Below, piece after piece: positions 43,131 through 51,933 of a stretch of 64,000 nucleotides of DNA. Source of the DNA: Paenibacillus farraposensis (lineage in GTDB: Bacteria > Bacillota > Bacilli > Paenibacillales > Paenibacillaceae); NCBI RefSeq assembly GCF_020736845.1, contig NZ_JAFFQR010000063.1, forward strand, positions 1-64,000, written 5' to 3'. Numbering within the stretch: position 1 is the first letter of the stretch; the number at the start of each line of letters is the position of its first letter. The translations under genes were made by a program, and so were the position numbers. Below the pieces are notes generated by a model. That model was not told where the DNA came from and did not search any database. It worked only from the letters and a program-made list of their open reading frames with translations.

Positions 43131-43251
43131 GCTTGGATCAACCATTACACCCCTTTACTTCTATGAGAACCCTATTCCTGCCAACAGGGTATCAACAACC
43201 TTTGCATCAACTTTTCAATTCGGGTTAACCATCTATTGTGGAGGTATGATT

Positions 43252-44205
43252 GTGAGACTGCATCGTTTAATCGCGATTTTATTATGTATCGAATCCAGAG
43301 GGAGAATGAAAGCCAAGGAATTGGCGTTGGCGCTTGAAACTTCAGTGCGCTCGATTTACAGGGATATCGATCTTTTGGTCGAGGCGGGGGTTCCGATAGT
43401 TACCGCATCCGGCCCGAAGGGCGGAATTTACCTGATGGAGGGGTATACGGCCAGCCTGAAACAGTTGAATGGCGCAGATGTGCTTCAGCTTTATTTAACA
43501 GGCATAGACATTTATACGGGCGGGCCCACAGAATCGGGTTTAAAATTAAAGAATGCGCTGCTCAAGCTGGAACAGACGATGCCGGCTCCTTACCAATCAG
43601 ATATTCGAAAAGCCAAATCGCGGTTTTATTTTGATGATACGCCCTGGTGGACAGAACGGGTGGCCATTCCCTGTTTGGAGGCCGTGAGAGCTGCGGTGTG
43701 GGGGTCCTATAAAATAACCATTCAATACCGGAAAGCGGACGGGTCCTATTCCTCCCGCCGTGTACATCCCTATGGATTGGTGGTTAAAAAGGCAGATTGG
43801 TATCTCATTGCCTTCTGTGAGGCCGGACAGGAGATTCGGACCTTCAAGTGTGAACGCATCATAGAGGCCCAGCCATCTGCGGAATGCTTTGAGGTGCCTG
43901 CGGATTTCTCGCTGGAGCAGCACTGGATAAAGCAAAGGTTTAAGCGGCTATGTACAGAGAATGAATACTATCCCGTAGTGATCCGAACGAATAAGACACA
44001 GGCTGGAGTTATAGCGAAAAGACTGGAAATGGTTCAGTCCGTGCAGGAGGAGAGCCATTTGTATCTGACGGTCAATATGTACAGCTATGAGGCGGCCTGC
44101 CGTGATGCTATGGATTGGATTGGACGGGGTGAAATTATGGAGCCTGCAGCACTTCGGCAGTTCGTAAAGGAACAAGTCAATCGGCTCCAGAAGATATATG
44201 CATAA
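43252..44205 (+). CDS. WYL-domain transcriptional regulator
   Basis: Second WYL regulator, about 317 aa. HTH with RLHRLIAILLCIESRGRMKA and SVRSIYRDIDLLVEAGVP; WYL region with KITIQYRKADGSYSS and RVHPYGLVVKKADWYLIAFC (about residues 155-195). GTG 43252 lies 7 nt after GGAGG; ATG 43246 would be only 1 nt away from it. The frame is open far upstream but that part lacks family similarity. Neighbour of a decayed Gfo/Idh gene, which may have been its target. Confidence 0.83.
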   Translation: MRLHRLIAILLCIESRGRMKAKELALALETSVRSIYRDIDLLVEAGVPIVTASGPKGGIYLMEGYTASLKQLNGADVLQLYLTGIDIYTGGPTESGLKLKNALLKLEQTMPAPYQSDIRKAKSRFYFDDTPWWTERVAIPCLEAVRAAVWGSYKITIQYRKADGSYSSRRVHPYGLVVKKADWYLIAFCEAGQEIRTFKCERIIEAQPSAECFEVPADFSLEQHWIKQRFKRLCTENEYYPVVIRTNKTQAGVIAKRLEMVQSVQEESHLYLTVNMYSYEAACRDAMDWIGRGEIMEPAALRQFVKEQVNRLQKIYA

Positions 44206-44410
44206 GCCCCAAAAAACCAGACTGATGGGTGCAGCCGTTCGGTTCGTCTCCTTATAGTAACGTAATTCGGTGAATTATTGAAATTCTTGAAATTAATTCA
44301 CTCAGGCAGTTGGCGAAATGGGATTTCCTTTGTATAATTAAGGGAATATTCACGGTAATTTTCTTTTTTGTATTGGAAACATGCAAGTAATCCCTGGGGG
44401 TGCCTGAACT

Positions 44411-45811
44411 TTGAAGGAAACAACCACAATTCGCGCAGAGCTGGAACAGTATATCCGACGAGAAGGAATTACGATTAGCAAGTTTGGAGAGAACACGGGT
44501 ATTAATGCAGGAACGATCAGTGCCATTATTAACGGTAATCGGCCAATTGCGATGCTGCTATTGGACCGAATCGAAGCAGGAATGGGGCTTGAGGAAGGGA
44601 GCCTCTATGAGCTATACATTGATGAGTTTATACGGAATACAGCACCGAATTGGCGCCGGGTCCGTCCATTTTTGTATCGCTGTGCTGAGCTGAATAAGCT
44701 GGATTGTATTAAGCAGGTCTTGGAGTTTATGATGGATTATCTCATTTACGCTCCGACTTTATTTGAGACAGCAGAAGAATTATTCAGAGAGGGCAAGTTT
44801 GAGGCTGCGGCCATTATCTACAGAAATGTCTCGGAAAGCGAGAAATATCAGCATTCCGAGCGTTTGGCGCTTTGTCAGTATCGGTTATTTACGATTGCTG
44901 TCGGTGATGATCAGGATGAAAATTTATGGGCGGCCACCCACTTTGAAAGCTTTGTGGACCGACTGGGTGAAGCTGACCAACTGGATGCCTTAAGAGACTT
45001 GGCCAATGCCTATGCCTCCTTGCGTCGTTGGGATAAAGTAGAATGTTTAGCTGAAAAAATGAGGGAAAAAGCCAAGGTACAATACGAGCAAAAATACGGA
45101 AATACCAAAAGATCAGAGCGCGGCAAGGAACCGAAGGGTCCCTTGTTTATGTACATTGTATACTCTTATGTGCTGCACGCCGGGGTGTGGGATGAGCGAG
45201 GGGATTATCAAAAGGCGCTGGAATATGTATCCTTATACTCTGATCTGAGCTGGGTGCAAGAAGATACGGAGGAAGCACGCCATTTGAAGGAGCAGTGTAG
45301 GAACTGGGCTGAGGGCAACGGGTATCTATATCAATTGATGTCCGGCAGCCTGGACGTCATTCCTCAGTATGTAGATTATTTGGCAAAAAACAAAGGTGAA
45401 ATTCTGGTAGGGCTGCACAAAATTATGGTAGCGGCCAATCGTTATGATTTTAATGTAGATCAAGTGCTGCAGCGTTTTGAAAAACAAATTGAAGCATTTG
45501 CAGATCAGCATGTCAAGGTAGGCACCTATACGGAACAAATGTCAGCAGATCTCTATGCACGATTTTTGGCAGAGATAGCTTGTTATGACCTGAACAAAGA
45601 TCGTTATAGCAAAGGTATGAAATTCTTGCTGGAGAGCCTTTCCTATTCGGTTGTACTGAATGGTAATCCTGTCACAATCAGATGTGTAGGATTATTCGAA
45701 AAGTATCGGCATGCTGCTTCTTCTGAAGACAAAGCGGAATATAAAAAATTACTTAGAGAGGTAGAGTACATTCATGATAAAAAAGATCATTTTTTCCTTG
45801 CTCGTATTTAA
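44411..45811 (+). CDS. RRNPP-type peptide-binding regulator (AloR-like)
   Basis: 466-aa quorum-sensing receptor. It starts at TTG 44411. A short N-terminal helix-turn-helix is present (ISKFGENTGINAGTISAIIN, about residues 21-40), followed by a long all-helical TPR-like region (EELFREGKFEAAAIIYRN; ALEYVSLYSDLSW; KGMKFLLESLSYS) that binds a peptide in this class. The closest known group is the Alo receptors of Paenibacillus, related to phage AimR. Its 3' end overlaps by 38 bp a small gene encoding a secreted pro-peptide, the usual receptor-signal arrangement. Regulated targets are not visible. Confidence 0.82.
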   Translation: MKETTTIRAELEQYIRREGITISKFGENTGINAGTISAIINGNRPIAMLLLDRIEAGMGLEEGSLYELYIDEFIRNTAPNWRRVRPFLYRCAELNKLDCIKQVLEFMMDYLIYAPTLFETAEELFREGKFEAAAIIYRNVSESEKYQHSERLALCQYRLFTIAVGDDQDENLWAATHFESFVDRLGEADQLDALRDLANAYASLRRWDKVECLAEKMREKAKVQYEQKYGNTKRSERGKEPKGPLFMYIVYSYVLHAGVWDERGDYQKALEYVSLYSDLSWVQEDTEEARHLKEQCRNWAEGNGYLYQLMSGSLDVIPQYVDYLAKNKGEILVGLHKIMVAANRYDFNVDQVLQRFEKQIEAFADQHVKVGTYTEQMSADLYARFLAEIACYDLNKDRYSKGMKFLLESLSYSVVLNGNPVTIRCVGLFEKYRHAASSEDKAEYKKLLREVEYIHDKKDHFFLARI

Positions 45812-45926
45812 TGTTTTTGTCATATTAAATTTTTCATTTATTTGCCCCCGAGTAGAAGATGCCAGCAACGCTCGCAGTCATGGAATGGGGGGATGGTCGT
45901 TTTCATCCCTTGATACATCAGCTTAA
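45774..45926 (+). CDS. Secreted pro-peptide pheromone (AloP-like)
   Basis: 50-aa precursor overlapping the receptor gene in another frame, too short for ordinary gene calling. MIKK plus a hydrophobic stretch (IIFSLLVFNVFVILNFSFI) forms a Sec signal; the remainder is CPRVEDASNARSHGMGGW to a short tail ending LDTSA. By analogy with Alo/Phr precursors, a short peptide around SHGMGG should be released outside, re-imported by an oligopeptide permease and bound by the receptor. GAGAGG lies about 15 nt before ATG. The exact mature peptide is inference. Confidence 0.78.
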   Translation: MIKKIIFSLLVFNVFVILNFSFICPRVEDASNARSHGMGGWSFSSLDTSA

Positions 45927-45950
45927 AAAGGTCTGGATCGATGGTAACCC

Positions 45951-45988
45951 AAAAGGTATTCTCTTGTAAAAAAGAGGATACCTTTTTT
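45951..45988 (+). terminator. Terminator of the receptor-pheromone unit
   Basis: AAAAGGTATTCTCTT pairs with AAGAGGATACCTTTT, then TT; 24 bp after the pheromone stop codon, indicating that both genes share a transcript end. Confidence 0.85.
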
Positions 45989-46022
45989 GGTTTATCCCAT
46001 TACACTCGAATGGACTGCATGT

Positions 46023-47765
46023 CTATGAAAGATTGGGTGATGAAGATAAGGCAGGTGGAAACCATACATGACGGAGATCCACCCAGCCCTGGCTGTTAAA
46101 AGATACACCGCGTACAGAAGGGAGGTAGGCGGTCTGAACAGGTTTTTCATATAAAATATGCAACTGGTGCTCCTGAATGAGCTGTGCCTCGATATGTTCA
46201 AATAGACGTGCCCTGACTGTATGATCAGCTTCGCGTGCAATTTCGCGTAGCAGTCTTTCGATATCAACACGGCTATGCGGCTCAACATGCCCGGATACAT
46301 TCAGATACAGATCGTACAGGCGCAATTGTTCATCGCGGTCGCGAAACAGAGAAAAAATGATCAGATCCGATTCCATACGGATCGACGAGCTTTTGAACTC
46401 ATTCATAGCTGCGGCCACAATATTGCAGGGATATCCCCAGGATTCGAGCTGAGCCGCGACCCGCTCCGCATCTGCTCTATATTCAGGAATGGTGGCAATT
46501 TGTAATGCCGTCAGGTGCTCGATTGAATCGTCAGGCACCTCCACCTCTTCCGGAGGAAGACTGCGCTGCTCCAGACATGCTGCGATTCGGGCGCGCACGT
46601 CCGGATTGCGCAGCGGCCCATCCTTGTGAGTGTTGCATGTAATAAATTTGCATACCGAAGCCGCCGAGTGAATTTGGCTCCATGCGGCGTCCGTACCTCC
46701 CTCCGATATGGGGTTGTGGATAATATGAAAAGAAGATGCGGTATCTTCTGTATCTGACGATTCCAGCTTCGTAGCCCACGGAAGCTGTACAATCTCCACC
46801 CGATCCAGATGGGCTCTGCCTTGAAAATAAGGTGCAAAAGCCTCCAGTATACAGAGGCTTTCATTCATTTCTGTAACCTTGAACGCTCCTGTACCGACAG
46901 GGCGGATGCCAAAGGCGGCCTCCCCTGCCTGATTCAGCTCACGAGGCACAATCGCGGCCCGGCTGGTACACAGGAAGGACAGAAACAGCTCATTCGGCTC
47001 CTTCAGCTCAAAGCTTACCATTGTTGGACTTAGCGCCTGCACGTGCCGGATTTGCCGGACGATAAAATGGTACAGTCTTCTTCCGGGTGCGCGACGCAAC
47101 CGTTCAAAGGTATAGACGACGTCCTCGGCAGTCAATATTTTGCCGTTATGAAACAGCACTTCCTTGCGCAGGAAAAAGGTCCACTTCGTCCGCGTAGCGT
47201 CCACCTCCCAGGCGTGTGCCAGCCCCGGCAAAATCTCGCCGCTTTCGTTCGCACGCCGGGCCAGCCCATCGAAGACGTGGCTGGATACGAAGGACTCGGC
47301 AAGCCAGTTCAGGTACAACGGGTCCAGCGTGTAGAGTTGCTGGCGAATGGGGAGACGCAGCGTGTCGATCTGGTGCTGATCGCTGCGCACTTCCGCGTGA
47401 TGCCCGAAGTAATTCAGCAGCCAGCCCTGCAAATGCTCCTGCATCGTGGAGGAGCGTGAATGGGCCCGGATTTCGTCCAGCGCACGCTTAATGTCATGGC
47501 GGTCAATGGCCTGCATCATAGATTGCACGGCAATGCCCTCTGGCTGAATGAGGAAGCGCAGGCTGGAGCGGCGACCCCGTCCCCGGCGGGGCGTCCATTC
47601 AATCCAGTCATGCTGTTCCATTTTCTGAACGATCATCAAGGCATTGCGGTGAGTACAGTCCAAAATAGCCGCCAGTTCATCAAGCGTAGTCTCTACGGTA
47701 TGATTCTCGTCTTTAAGGTCAGCCGTATGGGAGTGGAGCTGCAAAAATTGAGCATGAAGTTTCAT
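46023..47765 (-). CDS. SgrR-type transcriptional regulator with solute-binding domain
   Basis: 580 aa. N-terminal winged helix (TTLDELAAILDCTHRNALMIVQ; WTPRRGRGRRSSLRF), followed from about residue 140 by an SBP_bac_5-like domain (LYTLDPLYLNWL, FVSSHVFDGLARR, FFLRKEVLFHNGKILTAEDVVYTFERL, GIRPVGTGAFKV). No signal peptide, so cytoplasmic; the binding domain is the sensor. E. coli SgrR senses sugar-phosphate stress; Paenibacillus has several such proteins of unknown ligand. No transporter adjoins it here. Confidence 0.88.
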   Translation of the reverse strand: MKLHAQFLQLHSHTADLKDENHTVETTLDELAAILDCTHRNALMIVQKMEQHDWIEWTPRRGRGRRSSLRFLIQPEGIAVQSMMQAIDRHDIKRALDEIRAHSRSSTMQEHLQGWLLNYFGHHAEVRSDQHQIDTLRLPIRQQLYTLDPLYLNWLAESFVSSHVFDGLARRANESGEILPGLAHAWEVDATRTKWTFFLRKEVLFHNGKILTAEDVVYTFERLRRAPGRRLYHFIVRQIRHVQALSPTMVSFELKEPNELFLSFLCTSRAAIVPRELNQAGEAAFGIRPVGTGAFKVTEMNESLCILEAFAPYFQGRAHLDRVEIVQLPWATKLESSDTEDTASSFHIIHNPISEGGTDAAWSQIHSAASVCKFITCNTHKDGPLRNPDVRARIAACLEQRSLPPEEVEVPDDSIEHLTALQIATIPEYRADAERVAAQLESWGYPCNIVAAAMNEFKSSSIRMESDLIIFSLFRDRDEQLRLYDLYLNVSGHVEPHSRVDIERLLREIAREADHTVRARLFEHIEAQLIQEHQLHILYEKPVQTAYLPSVRGVSFNSQGWVDLRHVWFPPALSSSPNLS

Positions 47766-47913
47766 TTTTAGTAGCTCCGTTTCTTATATTCATGATGGTC
47801 CAAGCGCAGCCTTTATATAAAATAGGAAATTTCGTGCCGATTAATTTCTCTTTATCTTCTTATTTTATCATCTACAATAAGGGTTATAAAGCATATTTGT
47901 GGAGGTATTTACT

Positions 47914-49422
47914 ATGCATGACAAGATGAGTAGAACGTCTCTGCCAAAAACGTCGTTTTGGGCCGCTTTTATTGCCGCGATTGTGTTGGCGCTGGTTCAT
48001 CAGTATCTGTTTTTCGGACATGGGCTGGGCGTGTCTATGCCTATTTTTGTCATTGTGTTTTACGCCTATATGTATGCCTTTAATCGAGATCGCACTCCGC
48101 CTAGTTCGTGGATAGGCCGCTTGCTATTTGTCATCATTATCATGCTGGCATTGACGTATGTGCTGTTCAATAATCCGATTCTATATGTGTTAAATGCACT
48201 GGCTATCCCTGCTCTGATTAGCGTACATATGGTGCTGCTGTTTGGGGAGAAAAAGCATGATTGGTCGGAGCCCGGTATGATCGGCCAGGCGTTAAGCCAT
48301 TGGTTTTATCACAATATGCGCCATATCGTGACCCCGTTTCGGATGTTCAAAAGGGCAGCCTTTCCCAATGTACAGGATGAGCGCAAGCGTGTATTGGGCA
48401 AAGTGGCAATCGGTTTGCTCATCGCCTTGCCGTTGCTGTTCATCATTGTGTCTTTGCTGGCTTCGGCTGACGGGATGTTTGAGGCGCTATTATCAGGCAT
48501 ACCTGCATGGATCGGCACATGGTCCTTTGGGAGCGGTACGCTGCGGCTAATGTGGATCTGCTTTTTTACCTTCTGCTTCTTCTGTTATTTGTGGGGATTC
48601 GTACACCCTGCACCGCGTGATACAGAGCAGGAGGTTCAGCCGAGGAACCCTTATTATGAGCCGATAGCGATCAAGTTTGATCCGGTCATTACAGCGACAG
48701 TGCTGATCGTCATGAATCTGGTATATGTTGTGTTTGTGGTGCTGCAGTTCGGGTATTTGTTTGGCGCATGGCAAGGCGCTTTGCCTGAAGGAATCTCGTA
48801 CGCAGAGTATGCGAGAAGGGGATTCGGTGAGCTGGTCATGGTCACGGGCATTAATTTTGTGCTGATGATCAGTGTGTTGAAGTGGACTGAAGCCGGCTCC
48901 GGCATATTGCAAAAAATGAACAGCGGCCTGCTGTATGTACTTGTTGGCTGCTCGGGTGTGATGCTCTATTCAGGATATACCCGGCTGGTTATGTATGAAG
49001 AGGCATACGGATATACGTACACACGTTATCTGGTGCACGCATTTATGATTTTTCTGGGCTTGCTGCTGCTCATTGCAGCAGTACGCATTCATATTCGTCA
49101 GCTTCCGCTGGCGAAATATTATATGGTGCTGGTGCTGGTGGCTTATGTCGTTGTGAACTATGTAGGGGTTGACGTACGGATTGCCGAAAATAATCTCGAA
49201 CGTTATCGCACTACAAGCGTAATAGATAAGGAATACTTGAGTGGATTATCAGCGGACGCCATTCCGTTACTGATTGAATTTAGCCGCAAGGAACATGGAG
49301 CGATGGATGAGCTTCTACAGGGGCGCCTAAGGAGCCTGACAAGGGAAGAAAAGGCGTGGCCTGCGTTCAACTGGGCTACGTATCGAGCGCAGCAGGAGCT
49401 GCAAGACTATATTTTGAAATGA
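47914..49422 (+). CDS. Multispanning membrane protein, DUF4153/DUF4173 type
   Basis: 502 aa from ATG 47914 (GGAGGT 7 nt upstream; the GTG at 47899 precedes that site). About twelve hydrophobic segments. FLxxP... RDRTPPSSW, a cytoplasmic FRMFKRAAFPNVQDERKR segment, and the late YTRYLVHAFMIFLGLLLL segment fit the DUF4173 group; the C-terminus is soluble (ENNLERYRTT...). Function unknown. The next gene follows after 13 bp and may be co-expressed. Confidence 0.75.
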   Translation: MHDKMSRTSLPKTSFWAAFIAAIVLALVHQYLFFGHGLGVSMPIFVIVFYAYMYAFNRDRTPPSSWIGRLLFVIIIMLALTYVLFNNPILYVLNALAIPALISVHMVLLFGEKKHDWSEPGMIGQALSHWFYHNMRHIVTPFRMFKRAAFPNVQDERKRVLGKVAIGLLIALPLLFIIVSLLASADGMFEALLSGIPAWIGTWSFGSGTLRLMWICFFTFCFFCYLWGFVHPAPRDTEQEVQPRNPYYEPIAIKFDPVITATVLIVMNLVYVVFVVLQFGYLFGAWQGALPEGISYAEYARRGFGELVMVTGINFVLMISVLKWTEAGSGILQKMNSGLLYVLVGCSGVMLYSGYTRLVMYEEAYGYTYTRYLVHAFMIFLGLLLLIAAVRIHIRQLPLAKYYMVLVLVAYVVVNYVGVDVRIAENNLERYRTTSVIDKEYLSGLSADAIPLLIEFSRKEHGAMDELLQGRLRSLTREEKAWPAFNWATYRAQQELQDYILK

Positions 49423-49435
49423 GAGGTGCCTGGGG

Positions 49436-50002
49436 ATGATTGGAACAGATGCAGTACAGGGTATGGTATCAGAGCTGCACCATGAAATGTCACAGTATCG
49501 GCATCAGTTTGGTATACGACGGAACGAGTTTATTACGGAGGCTATGTCCTGCGGAATGAGTGAGGAGGAGGCCGGCTCCTATGCTATCCAGAACATCGGT
49601 CCGGTCGTTCCCGTCGCCTGCATGCCTACGTTAGCTCCCGGTAAAACCCGGCCACTCAGTCCACTGCTGGCAGCGAGGTACCGGTATGCGGGGGATTGGA
49701 AGGACATCGGCGAGCATCTGCTCCTGCCTGATGAAGTCCGGCGGATTGCCGGTACAGAACAGTTTCGCGGCTGGATCAGCGATATGCGAAATTACTGGAT
49801 AGAATCGGCTCCTTACCGATTCGGGGATGATCGTCTTTCGCTGCTGTCGGTTACGAGCGAGGAGGAGGGCCACTTCTCCATGCTCATCTGGAAGGAGCCT
49901 GATGGAGAGCCGGAGGTATGGACATATGCTTCGCAGCATGAATACCGATTTAGTCACCTGCTCCACTGGTTCAAGTGGCTGAACGGGCGGAGTGGAGAGT
50001 GA
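49436..50002 (+). CDS. Hypothetical protein
   Basis: 188 aa, no signal peptide or membrane segment. The first half is helical and acidic (SELHHEMSQYRHQFGIRRNEF; GMSEEEAGSYAIQNIG), the second half has a beta-rich pattern (LSLLSVTSEEEGHFSMLIWKEPDGEPEVWTYAS). No family recognised. Placed 13 bp after the membrane protein gene, probably the same transcript. Confidence 0.6.
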   Translation: MIGTDAVQGMVSELHHEMSQYRHQFGIRRNEFITEAMSCGMSEEEAGSYAIQNIGPVVPVACMPTLAPGKTRPLSPLLAARYRYAGDWKDIGEHLLLPDEVRRIAGTEQFRGWISDMRNYWIESAPYRFGDDRLSLLSVTSEEEGHFSMLIWKEPDGEPEVWTYASQHEYRFSHLLHWFKWLNGRSGE

Positions 50003-50085
50003 GGCTATATAATAATACATTCGTGAATGATGCAGATCGGTGAGCATTAGTTAACAAGAGAACTATAAGCTTCGAGTAAATTTGT

Positions 50086-50126
50086 GCGCTTTGCTGGGAC
50101 TTTCTTTTCCGGCAAGGCGCTTTATG
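50086..50126 (+). terminator. Terminator-like hairpin
   Basis: GCGCTTTGC (50086-50094) and GGCAAGGCGC (50111-50120) pair imperfectly, followed by TTTATGTTT. Confidence 0.5.
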
Positions 50127-50247
50127 TTTCCTTATATCGAACGTAGTTTTTTCCAATTCGAGCCATGTCATGATAAATAATTCCTTATTTCAAGCATTTA
50201 TGCTTATTTTTGGTCTGCTTATATTTTTGGAATAAGGAGGTTTTTTC

Positions 50248-50493
50248 TTGGATCGCGTAGGAATGGTCAGAGACTTAGATAGCTTAGGTCGGATAGTCAT
50301 CCCCGTAGATATAAGGAAGCGTCTAGGGATTGGCAAGCATACAACCATGGAGTTTTGGGCGACGGAGAGTGGTTTGATCATGCGAAAGTACACGGGGAAG
50401 ATCTGTGCTTTATGTGGTAAGCTTGAGTATCTTACATACTTTAAAAATGCTTGGATATGTAACCTCTGTATGAATGAACTGAAAAATAAATGA
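50248..50493 (+). CDS. AbrB-family regulator with C-terminal zinc-ribbon-like Cys pairs
   Basis: 81 aa starting at TTG 50248 behind AAGGAGG. The N-terminal swapped-hairpin domain is clear: GMVRDLDSLGRIVIPVDIRK and LGIGKHTTMEFW, as in AbrB/Abh/SpoVT. The C-terminus has two CxxC pairs (CALCGK, CNLCM), likely a zinc site, as in several AbrB-type proteins of spore formers. Expected role: transition-state or sporulation-linked DNA binding. Overlaps the 3' end of the convergent Spo0E-like gene by 53 bp. Confidence 0.85.
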   Translation: MDRVGMVRDLDSLGRIVIPVDIRKRLGIGKHTTMEFWATESGLIMRKYTGKICALCGKLEYLTYFKNAWICNLCMNELKNK

Positions 50494-50677
50494 TAAAGCT
50501 GGCAATCGGCTTTTTTAATTTGGCATAATATATCCGATTATATTGATTAATCAGCTCGTCCAAAACCATAGATTGCCGGAGTACATAGTTATGACCTAGT
50601 CCGTATTTTGCGTGCAAATCATAGAGCCGCTTTCGATTCTTCTCTAACCGTTGCTGTATAGTTTTTCCACTTCCCAT
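50441..50677 (-). CDS. Spo0E-like aspartyl-phosphate phosphatase
   Basis: About 78 aa; AAGGAGG lies 8 nt before ATG 50677 (ATG 50680 is the alternative). Helical hairpin KNRKRLYDLHAKYGLGHNYV then the Spo0E signature SMVLDELINQYNR (S-x-x-L-D-x-L-I). Such proteins dephosphorylate Spo0A~P and delay sporulation. The tail after the motif is longer than usual (about 30 residues, hydrophobic) and ends inside the AbrB-like gene. Confidence 0.75.
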   Translation of the reverse strand: MGSGKTIQQRLEKNRKRLYDLHAKYGLGHNYVLRQSMVLDELINQYNRIYYAKLKKPIASFIIYFSVHSYRGYISKHF

Positions 50678-50680
50678 CAT

Positions 50681-51236
50681 ACATCCCTCCTTAGATGATA
50701 CTTATTTTAGGGTGTCATGTGTATTTATGGGAAAAGTGAAAGTGCAAAATGCAGCTTTAAAGAATCTCCTATTCAAAGCAACGTATAGTACATCTTAAAA
50801 AGTGTTTGGAAGCATATGAAGATAGTGACTTTGGAGAATTGTACAGTTTATATATTTAAGAGCGAGTGGAACCCGGTGAAGTCATGGCTCCTCTTCGTTC
50901 CGTTTCTGAACTTCTTGGCGCAAAAGCCAAATGTTTGAAAGCCTTGTCCTTTTTTAGACATAAAAAGTATCCCTCCAAATTTACCCATTTCCCATGCAAA
51001 CATGAGTTTTTTGTCTCTTAAAGGAGATAATACTGTGTCCAGCTAAGTTAGTGTTTGAGTCAGTAGGTTATTTCGATTGATTAAGCCAACGATCAAAAAG
51101 ATTATTCTTTCATAAAGTTTTTCGCGAATATTTTGAAGACATTTAATATTATTCAAATCTTGGTGTGTGTAATAGATTTAAATATTACAGAATACTTGTC
51201 ATATCAAGCATATAGAAAAGTAAATGAATGGGTATA
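50681..51236. other. Intergenic region without a recognisable gene
   Basis: AT-rich sequence with stops in all frames. An AAAGGAGAT site at about 51020 is followed only by GTG-TCC-AGC-stop. No RNA family or remnant recognised. Confidence 0.5.
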
Positions 51237-51354
51237 AACAATCATTGTTATAGTTTCAAATTACTTTACAAGAGATAAATACACCGTCACTAATGAGGAT
51301 ACAATCAAGAAAGTTGTAGGCAAAGAAACATTTGAACTACTAATCTACAAAATA

Positions 51355-51732
51355 GTGAATAGTGTAGACAAGCCATTTTCTCTAATAGCTTACAAAGACC
51401 ATAAGCGTATCGGAGTTGGAATGTTAACTATAGTAAATGGCCAAGAGAATTTCGTAAGAGAATTAGAGATTCAGGAAGATAGGGGGCAGGTAGTGCAAAC
51501 CATTGGACGTACAAGTGGTTCTCCGTATCTGGCTCTTTTTATTAACAGTGGGGACATTCTTATACGTGGCAAAACTATATCTATTACCTTTCCCGATCAG
51601 CGTACACAGACAAGAAAAATGAATGTTAAGGAAATGGCATACATCTTCATAAGTGATAGTTCTGATACTCGTTTTAAACCAACAGAACTAGTTATACGAG
51701 ATGATCAAGGTAAAGTGATTTATAAAAAATAA
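51355..51732 (+). CDS. Hypothetical protein, 5' end possibly damaged
   Basis: 125 aa from GTG 51355, with no good ribosome site. Coding-like sequence continues in frame upstream to about 51238 (NYFTRDKYTVTNEDTIKK) without a normal start codon. An ATG at about 51224 opens in another frame (MNGYKQSLL, then stop), so a frameshift near 51250 may have removed the true N-terminus. Beta-rich C-terminus (YIFISDSSD; LVIRDDQGKVIYKK). No family recognised. Confidence 0.45.
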   Translation: MNSVDKPFSLIAYKDHKRIGVGMLTIVNGQENFVRELEIQEDRGQVVQTIGRTSGSPYLALFINSGDILIRGKTISITFPDQRTQTRKMNVKEMAYIFISDSSDTRFKPTELVIRDDQGKVIYKK

Positions 51733-51750
51733 CTAAGTGAGGGTGGAATA

Positions 51751-51933
51751 TTGAAATTCTTAAGTAAAAGAATAGCGAGTATACTTTTTTTTGCACTCGT
51801 TTTTACTTTTATAACCATATATGTGATTCAGTGTTTTAAAAGTGAAGAAGCCAATCTACCTACAATAACACAGAATTCAGCTTCTAACACTATAAGTAAT
51901 TTGTTGATACTCTACCGCCGTCAGTTTTTTTAA
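51751..51933 (+). pseudogene. Small membrane-anchored protein truncated by an IS element
   Basis: TTG 51751 behind GAGGGTGG opens MKFLSKRIASILFFALVFTF with one membrane segment and a short exported part (EEANLPTITQNSASNTISNL). Host-like sequence stops at about 51910, where IS3-type sequence begins, and the last eight residues come from the element. The rest of the gene is not found after the element. Confidence 0.6.
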
